9,437 nt of DNA from M0108 sp044228695 (GCA_044228695.1 JBGAUK010000116.1:1-9437), one strand, 5' to 3'; shown: positions 1 to 7,307, numbered from the stretch's first letter. The notes: generated from the letters alone by a model not told the origin. Numbers and translations: made by a program.

Positions 1-236
1 GACCAACGGGATGATTGAGCGCTTTAACGGCCGCATCAGCGAGGTCCTGGCGACCAACCGCTTTCGCTCCGGTGAGCAACTGGCGGAGACCCTGCAGCGC
101 TATGTCAATGTCTATAATCACCATATTCCACAGCGGGCACTGGGCCATGTGTGCCCGGTGGAGGCCCTGGAACAGTGGCGGGTAAAGCAGCCTGAACTGT
201 TCGTTTCAGAGATTAACAATCTCCCGGGGCTTGACA
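1..236 (+). mobile_element. Right end of an IS481-family insertion sequence (partial)
   Basis: The window opens inside an insertion sequence whose transposase C-terminus is described separately. I place the right boundary at about base 236. Read on the minus strand, the sequence from there inward begins TGTCAAGCCCCGGG, a plausible terminal inverted repeat, since IS481-type ends commonly begin with TGT. Directly outside this point the minus-strand frame becomes recognisable permease sequence. The left end is outside the window, so neither the inverted repeat nor a target duplication can be confirmed. The family call is fairly secure; the exact end is inference. Confidence 0.65.
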
Positions 237-241
237 GGTAG
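2..241 (+). CDS. IS481-family transposase, C-terminal fragment (5' end outside window)
   Basis: This is the C-terminal part of an RNase H-fold (DDE, rve-type) integrase. The frame is open to the window edge and reads T-N-G-M-I-E-R-F-N-G-R. The Glu in I-E-R-F-N (bases 17-19) is the expected third acidic catalytic residue. Next come the usual Y-N-H-x-x-P-Q-x-A-L-G segment and the P-x-E-A-L-x-x-W motif, and the protein ends in K-Q-P-E-L-F and N-L-P-G-L-D-R. This tail is typical of IS481-family transposases. The stop codon (239-241) lies about three bases beyond the inferred IS end, so the last codons depend on the insertion site. Only about 79 residues are in view, so I cannot tell whether the whole gene is intact. 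Confidence 0.85.
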   Translation, partial: TNGMIERFNGRISEVLATNRFRSGEQLAETLQRYVNVYNHHIPQRALGHVCPVEALEQWRVKQPELFVSEINNLPGLDR

Positions 242-973
242 CTCAAAAAGGGGAAAGGCCAGCATAGGTGTATGGGACAGGGACGCGAAACTTTCCGGGG
301 TGACAACACCCAGAGCCCAAGAGGCCAAATATCCCGCCGCAATCCCGATGCCCACCGCGAACAATCGTAGGGAACCCTTGGCCCAGACGGTCACACCGAT
401 GATGAGGCCCAGCGTGATGCCCGCTATGGCCAGATGGTGAGGCACAACAGCCCCCTCCAATCCATACCCCGTGCATCGCGTGGCGGCGGCACCGACCAGG
501 GAAATCCCCAGCATCATGATGACCACCCCGCATACCTCTGCGGAAAAAACCGAGCGGAGACGGTAGAAGACGTGGGCAACGACGATCTGGACAACCCCGG
601 TCATCGCCATCAGACCGGCCAGCAATCCCAGCCCGCCCAAGCGTACGGCTTCCAGCGAAAGGGGCAGGAAAATCGGATTTGCCGTTTGAATGGCGAGAAA
701 TCCGGACCCCACCCGCCGACCGGGATGGGCTTGCAAAAAAGTCATCACGGCCGTCACCGCCAGCGTGGCCATCAGCATGGAGCGCGACGCTTCGACCGAA
801 TACCCCGCCTCTTGAATGAGCAGAAGAGGGTAAAACAGATACATGAGCGCGAGTAGCAGATGCTGAACGCCCAGAAACGCACTCAAACCCCATGAGGGGC
901 GATCGTCCTGACCATAGGTCATGGAGGCCGGCGGTGTCGTCCCGCCAGAACGACGGTCAAGGTCTGAATTCAT
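206..973 (-). pseudogene. Xanthine/uracil (NCS2-type) permease, 3'-truncated by IS insertion
   Basis: This is a hydrophobic protein of the nucleobase:cation symporter-2 / nucleobase-ascorbate transporter superfamily, inner-membrane carriers for purines or pyrimidines. The visible part starts M-N-S-D-L-D-R and contains the TM1 motif G-V-Q-H-L-L with the Gln-His pair typical of NCS2 proteins. About six to seven hydrophobic segments follow. Family members are usually 430-500 residues; here only about 245 permease residues remain. The last nine or so residues (V-K-P-R-E-I-V-N-L) come from the IS. The substrate-signature region expected in TM10 is lost, so transport function is unlikely. I chose the ATG at 971-973 over a GTG at 1013-1015 because the extra residues are encoded by an intergenic repeat; no good ribosome site is seen for either. 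An ATG at 920-922 is also possible. The gene lies downstream of fumarase on the same strand, 108 bases away. Confidence 0.75.
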
Positions 974-999
974 CGCGGGAATTAGCGGGTGGGGGATGG

Positions 1000-1047
1000 G
1001 GGATGGGAAACCCACCGCACGGCGGCTATGGCCAAGGGGAACTTAGC
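1000..1047 (+). repeat. Intergenic repeat, copy A
   Basis: This is one of two similar direct copies in the window; the other is at 3753-3800. Aligned by hand, about 41 of 49 columns agree. The shared blocks are GGGATGGGAAA, CCGCACGGCGGCT and TTAGC. The core CCGC-ACG-GCGG can form a small hairpin. The copy lies between the fumarase stop and the permease start, in non-coding DNA. Its family is unknown to me. Confidence 0.65.
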
Positions 1048-1081
1048 CCGCATCGCCATCCCCAGCCGGCCTGGGCCCCTG

Positions 1082-2608
1082 CTAGACGCCAGCCACAACC
1101 GCTATCTTGCCGATCCGGGCCTGCCATTCGGCGGGGCCGGTCAAATGCACCGAGCCACCACGGCTGTCCACGGCGACGGTGACCGGCATATCGACCACGT
1201 CGAACTCGCGGATGGCCTCCATCCCCAGGTCCTCGAAGGCCACCAGGCGTGAACCCCTAATGGCCTTTGAGACCAGATAGGCTGCGCCGCCGACGGCCAT
1301 GAGATAGACGGCGCCGTGTTTCTTGATGGCCTCGATGGCGACCGGACCGCGCTCGGCCTTGCCCACCATGCCGATGAGGCCGGTTTGGGCCAGCATTTGC
1401 TCGGTGAATTTATCCATGCGGGTGGCGGTGGTGGGGCCGGCGGGGCCGACCACCTCGTCGCGGACGGGATCGACGGGCCCGACGTAGTAAATAAAGCGAT
1501 TCGTGAGATCCACGCCCTCCGGCAGGCCTTCGCCCCGGCTGAGCAGATCCGTCAGGCGCTTGTGGGCGGCATCGCGGCCAGTCAGGAGCTTGCCGCTGAG
1601 CAGCAGGCGGTCGCCGGGCTGCCATTGGGCGATCGTTTCCTTGGTCATTTCGTCCAGGTTGACGCGGATGGCCTTGGCATCGGCCTGCCAGACGACATCC
1701 GGCCAGTCCTCCAGACGCGGAGGGGTCAGCTCGGCCGGGCCGCTGCCGTCCAGGGTGAACACGACATGGCGGGTGGCGGCGCAGTTGGGGATCATGGCCA
1801 CCGGCAGGGAGGCGGCGTGGGTTGGAAAGTCCTTGATCTTGACGTCGAGGACCGTGGTCAGGCCGCCCAGGCCCTGGGCGCCGATACCGAGGGCATTAAC
1901 CTTTTCGTAGAGCTCCAGGCGCAACTCCTCCAGTGGGTTACGCGGGCCATGGGCCTTGAGTTCGCGGATATCGATCTCCTCCATGAGGGCCTCCTTGGCC
2001 AGCAGCATGGCCTTTTCGGCCGAGCCGCCAATGCCGATGCCCAGCATGCCCGGCGGACACCAGCCGGCACCCATGAGGGGGACGGTGCGCAGCACCCAAT
2101 CGACCAGGCTGTCGCTGGGGTTGAGGATCGCAAACTTGGATTTGTTCTCCGAGCCGCCGCCCTTGGCCGCCAGCTTAACGTGGACCTTGTCCCCCGGCAC
2201 CAGGCTGACATGGACCACGGCCGGGGTGTTATCGCGGGTGTTGCGCCGCTCGCCGTAGGGTGGCGCGACCATGGAGGCCCGCAGCCGGTTGTCCGGATGC
2301 AGGTAGGCGCGACGCACCCCCTCGTCCACCATCTCCTGCAAACCCAGATTGGCCTCCCAGTGCACCGCCATGCCCACTTCCAGGAAGGCGACCACCATGC
2401 CGGTGTCCTGACAGATGGGCCGATGGCCCTCGGCGCAGAGCCGCGAGTTATAGAGAATCTGGGCCATGGCGTCGCGGGCCGCGGGGGATTCCTCCCGTTC
2501 GTAGGCCGCGCCCAAGGCGCGAATATAGTCCAGGGGGTGGTAGTAAGAGATGAACTGGAGGGCGTCGGCGATGCTGGCGATCAGGTCTTCTTGGCGGATG
2601 CTTGTCAT
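1082..2608 (-). CDS. fumA: Class I fumarate hydratase (iron-sulfur, fumarase A type)
   Basis: The cytoplasmic TCA-cycle enzyme interconverts fumarate and (S)-malate. At 508 residues it has the length of single-chain bacterial class I fumarases (E. coli FumA is about 548). The N-terminal iron-sulfur domain carries Cys66 (in I-C-Q-D-T-G), Cys184 (in W-C-P-P-G-M) and Cys276 (in N-C-A-A-T-R-H). These are the three expected ligands of an oxygen-sensitive [4Fe-4S] cluster whose fourth iron binds substrate. The C-terminal domain has the S-G-K-L-L-T-G-R-D-A-A-H-K-R segment (338-351) and the G-P-T-T-A-T-R-M-D active-site motif (391-399). The protein looks complete, ending G-K-I-A-V-V-A-G-V. The start ATG (2606-2608) is preceded by only a weak Shine-Dalgarno (AAAGG, about 12 bases upstream). 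The gene is divergent from the carboxypeptidase gene. The class is certain; the fumA symbol is by family convention. Confidence 0.96.
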   Translation of the reverse strand: MTSIRQEDLIASIADALQFISYYHPLDYIRALGAAYEREESPAARDAMAQILYNSRLCAEGHRPICQDTGMVVAFLEVGMAVHWEANLGLQEMVDEGVRRAYLHPDNRLRASMVAPPYGERRNTRDNTPAVVHVSLVPGDKVHVKLAAKGGGSENKSKFAILNPSDSLVDWVLRTVPLMGAGWCPPGMLGIGIGGSAEKAMLLAKEALMEEIDIRELKAHGPRNPLEELRLELYEKVNALGIGAQGLGGLTTVLDVKIKDFPTHAASLPVAMIPNCAATRHVVFTLDGSGPAELTPPRLEDWPDVVWQADAKAIRVNLDEMTKETIAQWQPGDRLLLSGKLLTGRDAAHKRLTDLLSRGEGLPEGVDLTNRFIYYVGPVDPVRDEVVGPAGPTTATRMDKFTEQMLAQTGLIGMVGKAERGPVAIEAIKKHGAVYLMAVGGAAYLVSKAIRGSRLVAFEDLGMEAIREFDVVDMPVTVAVDSRGGSVHLTGPAEWQARIGKIAVVAGV

Positions 2609-2647
2609 TATGGGTGAGCCTTTGGTGGGGGCGCGGTAGAGGGGGTC

Positions 2648-2653
2648 ATTATA
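2648..2653 (-). promoter_or_regulatory. Candidate -10 element for the fumarase gene
   Basis: Read on the minus strand this is a perfect TATAAT, an AT-rich island in GC-rich DNA, 40 bases upstream of the fumarase ATG. It would give a 5' leader of about 30 bases. No convincing -35 hexamer is present at 16-18 bases spacing, so the promoter may be weak or need an activator. Confidence 0.45.
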
Positions 2654-2838
2654 ATAGAGTCCCGGCCTGACTTGCCGGCGTCACGCCCCGGCCAAGCGCA
2701 TCTCAGGCCCAAAGCCTTTGTCTCCGCTGGCTGACCTAACAGCGAGCCGGGGTCCGGGGTCTGGAGGTTTGCCCATGACCCGGTGCGGGGTTAACATCGT
2801 CGCCCTACTCTCTTTACCGCCGGCCGGGAGCTGACAGT

Positions 2839-3726
2839 ATGAATCCACTGCCCTTTGTGCGTCCGCGTCGCATCCTTGCGATGTGCCTATCCCTGTGCGG
2901 CGCGCTCCTCTTGACAGCCTGCGCGACGCCACGCCCACCCGAGGTGACGAAGCCGGTGCGGCCCGCACTGCCGCTGCGGACGCCGGCCGCGACGCCTTAC
3001 TCTGCCATCGTAGTCGACGCCCATTCGGGCAAACTCATCTACGCCGCAGCCGACAAGCAGACGCGGTTTCCCGCTTCGCTGGTCAAGATGATGACGCTCT
3101 ATCTGGTCTTCGACGCGCTAGACTCGGGGCGGATCAGCAAGAACACACGCATCCCCATCTCCGCACGCGCCGCCGCCCAGCCCGCGTCCAAGCTTTATCT
3201 GAAGCCAGGCGACACCATCGATGTCGATACCGCAATCCGCGCCTTGGTCGTCAAGTCGGCGAACGACGTTGCCACCGCTGTCGCCGAGCACCTGGGCGGG
3301 AGCGAGGCGAATTTCAGCGCGCAGATGACGGCCAGAGCCCGGATGCTGGGCATGAGCGACACGATTTTCAGGAATGCCTCCGGCCTGCCGGATCCCGGAA
3401 TGCGGACCACGGCCCGCGACATGGCCACCCTCGGCATGGCTCTAAAGCGGGACTTCCCTGGCAAGTTTGGCTATTTCTCCCTGCGTGACTTCGAGCACAA
3501 GGGTCAGATCTTCAAGGGACACAACCGGGCGATGGACATGATCGATGGCGCTGACGGCATCAAGACCGGCTTCACGCGCGCCGCGGGATTCAACCTCGCC
3601 ACCTCGGTCCGCCAAGACGGCCGCGCCGTTGTCGCCGTGGTCATGGGGGCGGAGTCGGCCCGCAGCCGCGACGTCTTCATGCGCGACCTCATCGCTGCGA
3701 GCCTGCCGAAGGCAGAGCGCCGGTAA
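2839..3726 (+). CDS. D-alanyl-D-alanine carboxypeptidase, S11 family, lipoprotein
   Basis: This is a penicillin-binding serine peptidase that trims the terminal D-Ala from peptidoglycan stem pentapeptides. All three motifs are present: S-L-V-K (Ser80 nucleophile, Lys83), S-A-N (140-142) and K-T-G (242-244). The N-terminus has basic residues, a hydrophobic stretch and a lipobox L-T-A-C (Cys28). It is therefore probably exported and lipid-anchored, followed by a Pro-rich linker (about 30-52). At 295 residues it is shorter than PBP5/DacA (about 400). It lacks the C-terminal beta domain and the amphipathic membrane anchor, so the lipid would replace that anchor. Start choice is supported by GGGAG (2826-2830) eight bases before the ATG. 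TTAACA at 2791-2796 could be a -35 but no good -10 follows. No neighbour is a cell-wall gene. Family is sure; in vivo substrate is inferred. Confidence 0.93.
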   Translation: MNPLPFVRPRRILAMCLSLCGALLLTACATPRPPEVTKPVRPALPLRTPAATPYSAIVVDAHSGKLIYAAADKQTRFPASLVKMMTLYLVFDALDSGRISKNTRIPISARAAAQPASKLYLKPGDTIDVDTAIRALVVKSANDVATAVAEHLGGSEANFSAQMTARARMLGMSDTIFRNASGLPDPGMRTTARDMATLGMALKRDFPGKFGYFSLRDFEHKGQIFKGHNRAMDMIDGADGIKTGFTRAAGFNLATSVRQDGRAVVAVVMGAESARSRDVFMRDLIAASLPKAERR

Positions 3727-3752
3727 GGCATCTTCCAGGGGATGGGAGGATG

Positions 3753-3800
3753 GGGATGGGAAATCCAACCGCACGGCGGCTGTGGTCGTGGGACCTTAGC
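3753..3800 (+). repeat. Intergenic repeat, copy B
   Basis: This is the second copy of the element at 1000-1047, in the same orientation, with the same GGGATGGGAAA block, hairpin core CCGCACGGCGGCT and terminal CTTAGC. It lies 26 bases after the carboxypeptidase stop. The preceding bases are also G-rich GATGGG repeats, as in copy A. Part of it could act as a transcript 3' structure, but there is no T-run. Confidence 0.65.
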
Positions 3801-3935
3801 ATCGAACGACGGGGGCTCTGCAAGGGCAAAAAATGCGATCTGACGGTGGCCGACAGAAGGAGATGCGGGGACAAGCCGCCGTTTGGGAGGGGGCCGGATG
3901 GGTTGTGACCTCGGGCCCCGCTGCCAAACTCCACC

Positions 3936-6482
3936 ATGAGCCCCACCCCGACCACTCGCAGCAACGGCGGCGCGGACACCGCGGTCCAGGCGGTCGGCAT
4001 TGGCGCCTCGGCGGGAGGGCTCGCCGTGCTGGAGCAGTTCCTTGCGCAGATCCCCGCAAACAGCGGCCTGGCCTATGTGGTAGTCCAGCATCTGGATCCA
4101 ACGCACAAGGCAATGCTGGTCGAACTGCTGCAGCGGAACACCGCCCTGCAAGTAGTCGAAGCCGCTGAGGCGATGTGTTTGGAGCCGGATGTCGTCTACG
4201 TCATCCCCCCCAATCGTGACTTGACCGTGGCGTCCGGCATGTTGCACCTTGCGCCGCCCATTCAGCCCCGCGGCTTGCGTTTGCCGATCGATCTGCTCTT
4301 TTCCTCGCTGGCGCGCGACCAGGGCGAGCGGGCCATCGGTGTGGTGCTGTCGGGGATGGGCTCGGACGGCGTGCTTGGCTTGCAGGCCATCAAGTCCCAG
4401 GGCGGTCTGACCTTGGCGCAATCGCCCGAATCGGCGCAGTTTGACTCGATGCCGAAGAGCGCTATCGCCGCAGGTTGCGTCGACATCGTCGGCTTGCCAG
4501 CCGAACTGCCCAATCACATCTTTCGCGTCACGGCCGATCGGCAGGCCGCGGCGCTGTTTCCCCCTGGCAGTGACGAAAGCGACGCGCAAGCACTGTCGTC
4601 GATCCTGCACATGGTTCGCGACCGCAGCAAACACGATCTCTCAGACTACAAGCTCAGCACCCTGCGCCGACGCATCCAGCGCCGCATGAGCGTGCATGGC
4701 CTGGCGACCACAGCCGACTACGAGGGCTTCGTCAAAAAGAACCCGCAGGAGTTGGATCTGCTCTTCAAGGAAATGCTGATCGGCGTGACCAGCTTCTTTC
4801 GCGATCCCGAGGTCTGGCAGGAGCTCAAGGAATCCGTCCTCCCGGTCTTGCTCACGCGCGGCCCCGAAGACAACCGCTTACGTGCCTGGGTCGTCGGCTG
4901 CTCGACGGGTGAAGAGGCCTACTCTTTGGCGATGATCTTCAGGGAGGTGATCGCCGAGTTGCCGGCGGCAGCAGGCAAATCGGTCCAGATCTTTGCCAGC
5001 GACTTGAGCGCCGATGCGATCAGCGCCGCTCGCAAGGGCCGCTACCCGGCCAAGATCGCGGCCGACATGGACCCGGCGCGCTTGGCGAAGTTCTTTTCGA
5101 CCCAGGGCGATGGCTACCTTATCGATAAGCAGATCCGCGAGATGGTCCTGTTCGCCCAACACGACGTGATTCTGGATCCGCCCTTCACCAAGCTGGACCT
5201 GCTTAGCTGTCGCAACCTGCTGATCTACTTCAACGCCACCTTGCAAAGGCGTTTGATGCCCCTTTACAGCTACAGCCTGCGCCCGGGGGGCGTTCTGCTT
5301 CTGGGGAGCTCCGAGACCGTCGGCGGCTCGTACGCCCAGTTCACGCCGATCAGTCAGAAATCCAGGCTCTATTGGCGCAACGAGTCAGCGCTCAGTGTCG
5401 GGTCGGTGGAATTTCCCATCATCTCTCGCCCGCTCTCGAGCCGGCTTCCCAAGGAGTCGAAAGTGTCTCAACCGGCCATCCCATCCCCCAACCTCCAGAC
5501 CCATGCAGAACAAGCACTGCTTCAGGAGTTCTCTCCCCCCGCGGTACTGGTCAATGAACAGGGCGATGTCGTGTACATCAACGGCAGCGTCAGCAAATAT
5601 ATGGAGCCGGCATCGGGCAAGGCCAACTGGAATATTCATGTGATGGCACGCCCGGCCATACGGGCGCAGATTTCGGCGGGACTGCGCCAGGTGCTGCAGG
5701 CCCGGGGCACCCTCGAGTTGAAAGGCCTGCGGTTGGGCGATGACGCCCAGTTCACGGTCAACGTGACGGTCAAGGCCATGCAGGAGCCGAAGTCCCTGGC
5801 CGGCCTGTTCATAATCGTCTTCCGTGATGTCATCGAGCCTGCGAAGCGCAGGCGCGGGAAAGCCGGGGCAATCGACGCGGTCACTGCCGAGGAACTGCAA
5901 CGCTGCAAAGACGAGATACAGGCGTTGCGGCAGGAGATGGGCGCATCGGCGGAGGAACTGCAGGCGGCCAACGAGGAACTGCAATCGACCAATGAAGAAC
6001 TGCAGTCGGCGAATGAGGAACTGACCACCTCCAAAGAAGAGTCGCAATCGATGAACGAGGAATTGCAGACGCTCAACGGCGAGCTGCAATCCAAGCTCGA
6101 TGATCTGGCCCTGGCGCAGAGCGACATGCAAAACCTGCTCAACAGCACCGACATCGCCACGCTGTTCCTGGACAGCGCCCTGAACGTGAGGCGCTATACC
6201 GACCAGATCGCGCGCATCGTTCACCTGCGCGAGGGCGATATCGGCAGACCCCTGACGGAACTGGCCAGCACACTGATCTACCCGCAGCTCAATGACGATG
6301 CAAAGGAGACCCTGCGCACCCTGACGTTCACCGAAAAGCAGATCACCACCACTGACGGACTCTGGTTCATGGTACGAATCAAGCCCTACCGAACGCTCTC
6401 CAACGTGATTCAGGGTGTGGTGATCACCTTCATTGACATCACCGCCTCCAAAGAACTTGAATCCCGCCTGCGCAAGGCTTAG
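3936..6482 (+). CDS. CheB-CheR fusion (methylesterase/methyltransferase) with PAS domains
   Basis: An 848-residue soluble fusion protein. Residues about 16-195 form a CheB-type methylesterase domain: Ser25 in G-A-S-A-G-G, His52 in V-Q-H-L-D-P and Asp144 in G-M-G-S-D-G make the catalytic triad. Residues about 218-480 form a CheR SAM-dependent methyltransferase: T-S-F-F-R-D-P (285-291), the SAM loop G-C-S-T-G-E-E-A-Y-S (321-330), A-S-D-L-S (354-358) and L-L-S-C-R-N-L-L-I-Y-F (422-432). A PAS-like region (about 525-635), a heptad coiled coil (673-721) and a second PAS domain (about 735-840) follow. There is no CheB receiver domain and no histidine kinase, so control is probably by the PAS/coiled-coil part. 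Substrates may be chemoreceptors or other proteins. The ATG at 3936 is forced by an in-frame stop at 3906-3908 and CheB homology, although I see no clear Shine-Dalgarno. No other che genes are in view. Confidence 0.93.
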   Translation: MSPTPTTRSNGGADTAVQAVGIGASAGGLAVLEQFLAQIPANSGLAYVVVQHLDPTHKAMLVELLQRNTALQVVEAAEAMCLEPDVVYVIPPNRDLTVASGMLHLAPPIQPRGLRLPIDLLFSSLARDQGERAIGVVLSGMGSDGVLGLQAIKSQGGLTLAQSPESAQFDSMPKSAIAAGCVDIVGLPAELPNHIFRVTADRQAAALFPPGSDESDAQALSSILHMVRDRSKHDLSDYKLSTLRRRIQRRMSVHGLATTADYEGFVKKNPQELDLLFKEMLIGVTSFFRDPEVWQELKESVLPVLLTRGPEDNRLRAWVVGCSTGEEAYSLAMIFREVIAELPAAAGKSVQIFASDLSADAISAARKGRYPAKIAADMDPARLAKFFSTQGDGYLIDKQIREMVLFAQHDVILDPPFTKLDLLSCRNLLIYFNATLQRRLMPLYSYSLRPGGVLLLGSSETVGGSYAQFTPISQKSRLYWRNESALSVGSVEFPIISRPLSSRLPKESKVSQPAIPSPNLQTHAEQALLQEFSPPAVLVNEQGDVVYINGSVSKYMEPASGKANWNIHVMARPAIRAQISAGLRQVLQARGTLELKGLRLGDDAQFTVNVTVKAMQEPKSLAGLFIIVFRDVIEPAKRRRGKAGAIDAVTAEELQRCKDEIQALRQEMGASAEELQAANEELQSTNEELQSANEELTTSKEESQSMNEELQTLNGELQSKLDDLALAQSDMQNLLNSTDIATLFLDSALNVRRYTDQIARIVHLREGDIGRPLTELASTLIYPQLNDDAKETLRTLTFTEKQITTTDGLWFMVRIKPYRTLSNVIQGVVITFIDITASKELESRLRKA
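5952..6098 (+). repeat. Seven-heptad coiled-coil repeat inside the CheB-CheR gene
   Basis: Seven consecutive 21-base units encode E-E-L-Q-x-x-N type heptads (residues 673-721): EELQAAN, EELQSTN, EELQSAN, EELTTSK, EESQSMN, EELQTLN, GELQSKL. Such a coiled coil between CheR and the last PAS domain is typical of CheB-CheR-PAS proteins and probably mediates dimerisation or signal transfer. The near-repeats could change copy number by slippage. Confidence 0.85.
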
Positions 6483-6485
6483 AAG

Positions 6486-6506
6486 TTACCGCCGGGTAAG
6501 TTTTTT
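6486..6506 (+). terminator. Weak intrinsic terminator-like hairpin between the two sensory genes
   Basis: Three bases after the CheB-CheR stop, TTACC (6486-6490) pairs with GGTAA (6495-6499) across a GCCG loop. A run of six T follows from 6501. The stem is only five pairs, so termination would be partial; it may tune expression of the downstream PAS gene. Confidence 0.4.
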
Positions 6507-6540
6507 CAGTCCACGAATACCCATCCAAGAGGAACTCAAA

Positions 6541-7158
6541 ATGTCAGATGCAGTAAAAGAAGCGTACGGTTTGACGAGCCTACGCCAGCGCGCCGCAGAC
6601 AAATTAGGCGGCAGTAGCCCGGCAACTGGTAAGCGGGCCAGCCAGATCGACGCTTTGGCAGTGCTGCACCAGCTGGCATCATCGCCAGCGACAGCGGGGG
6701 ACGCCATGGCGCTGCTTCACGAACTGCAGGTTCACCAGGTCGAGCTGGATCTTCAGCAAGAAGAACTTCTTCGCTCACAGTCCGAGCTGGAGACGGCGCT
6801 GAGGCGTCAGGCCGTCCTGGTCGAGCGGGCGCCCGTCGGCTACATGACCATCGACGCAAGAACCCTGTTGTGCGAGATCAACCTGGCTGGCGCGCGACTG
6901 CTCGGCGCGCCGGGCCAAGAACTGCTGGGTCACCCGCTGGCCAATTTTTTGATGCCACGCAGCGTTGAGGCATTGCAAGCGCTGCTCAATCGAACACGTG
7001 AGGTTCGGGAGCCCGAGACGTGCGAGTTGGAATTGAGGCCGATCTCGGGCGTCAATCGCAAAGTGCAGGCTGCAGTCGACCAGGACATCACGCCGGAGCG
7101 CTTCCTGCTGGTACTGATGACCCCAGCCCCCACGCAGTTGCGCCAGTCCGAAAAGTAA
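6541..7158 (+). CDS. Small PAS-domain protein, probable partner of the CheB-CheR fusion
   Basis: A 205-residue soluble protein. Residues about 55-90 form a Leu/Glu/Gln-rich helix (L-H-E-L-Q-V-H-Q-V-E-L-D-L-Q-Q-E-E-L), the coiled-coil lead-in often found before a PAS domain in sensor proteins. Residues about 92-195 form the PAS domain, beginning V-E-R-A-P-V-G-Y-M-T-I-D with L-G-A-P-G-Q-E-L-L-G-H-P-L following. There is no kinase, cyclase, GGDEF, EAL or DNA-binding output, so it may act by binding another protein. It starts 58 bases after the CheB-CheR stop on the same strand, suggesting co-expression. The ATG at 6541 is chosen over an upstream in-frame start at 6433, inside the previous gene, because AAGAGGAA (6527-6534) is ideally spaced. 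The ligand is unknown. PAS call good; partner role inferred. Confidence 0.85.
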   Translation: MSDAVKEAYGLTSLRQRAADKLGGSSPATGKRASQIDALAVLHQLASSPATAGDAMALLHELQVHQVELDLQQEELLRSQSELETALRRQAVLVERAPVGYMTIDARTLLCEINLAGARLLGAPGQELLGHPLANFLMPRSVEALQALLNRTREVREPETCELELRPISGVNRKVQAAVDQDITPERFLLVLMTPAPTQLRQSEK

Positions 7159-7176
7159 TCTGCCTTCAATTGGTCC

Positions 7177-7205
7177 TTGCACCCGCCCCCAGGGCTCTGT
7201 ATCAT
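7177..7205 (+). promoter_or_regulatory. Candidate sigma-70 promoter for tRNA-Val (and possibly thrS)
   Basis: A -35-like TTGCAC (7177-7182) and a -10-like TATCAT (7200-7205, five of six consensus bases) are separated by exactly 17 bases. The next bases, CCCGCCCC, make a GC-rich discriminator of the kind found at stringently controlled stable-RNA promoters. Transcription would start near 7212, giving a short 5' leader removed by RNase P at 7223. Confidence 0.6.
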
Positions 7206-7222
7206 CCCGCCCCTCAGACGAC

Positions 7223-7299
7223 AGGCGCGTAGCTCAGTTGGTTAGAGCACCACCTTGACATGGTGGGGGTCGTTGGTTCGAGCCCAATCGCGCCTACCA
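7223..7299 (+). tRNA. tRNA-Val (anticodon GAC)
   Basis: A complete 77-base cloverleaf. Acceptor stem AGGCGCG (7223-7229) pairs with CGCGCCT (7289-7295). The D stem is GCTC/GAGC and the anticodon stem CCACC/GGTGG encloses loop TTGACAT with anticodon GAC at 7257-7259. The T arm GTTGG/CCAAT (one G-U pair) encloses TTCGAGC. The discriminator A and an encoded CCA (7297-7299) follow. The anticodon arm is the same as in E. coli tRNA-Val(GAC). It decodes GUC and GUU. It lies directly upstream of the thrS leader and may be co-transcribed with it. Confidence 0.97.
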
Positions 7300-7307
7300 A
7301 TTCCTAG

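Noticed and set aside
1316..2617. A 433-codon open frame on the plus strand opposite the fumarase gene.
   Set aside because: It is antisense to a clear class I fumarase with intact motifs, has low-complexity Gly/Ala/His composition typical of GC-rich shadow frames, and matches no family I know.
2681..2800. A minus-strand reading frame and a CCGGGGT-CCGGGGT tandem in the intergenic region between the fumarase and carboxypeptidase genes, with slight likeness (ATGGGcAAACC) to the intergenic repeat.
   Set aside because: The reading frame has no ribosome site, no recognised domain and runs into the carboxypeptidase gene. The likeness to the repeat is limited to one short block and a TTAG, too little to call a third copy by eye.
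3875..3935. Inverted AGCCGCCG upstream of the CheB-CheR gene relative to CGGCGGCT in repeat copy B.
   Set aside because: An eight-base match about 95 bases apart in very GC-rich DNA is easily chance, and the flanks do not extend the pairing.
3504..4634. A 376-codon minus-strand frame spanning the carboxypeptidase/CheB-CheR boundary.
   Set aside because: It overlaps two real genes and the intergenic repeat, with no recognisable domain or ribosome site.
7275..7299. The tRNA-Val 3' end as an integration (attB) site for a mobile element.
   Set aside because: No integrase gene and no second copy of the tRNA 3' end is present in the window, and thrS follows directly as in an undisturbed chromosome.
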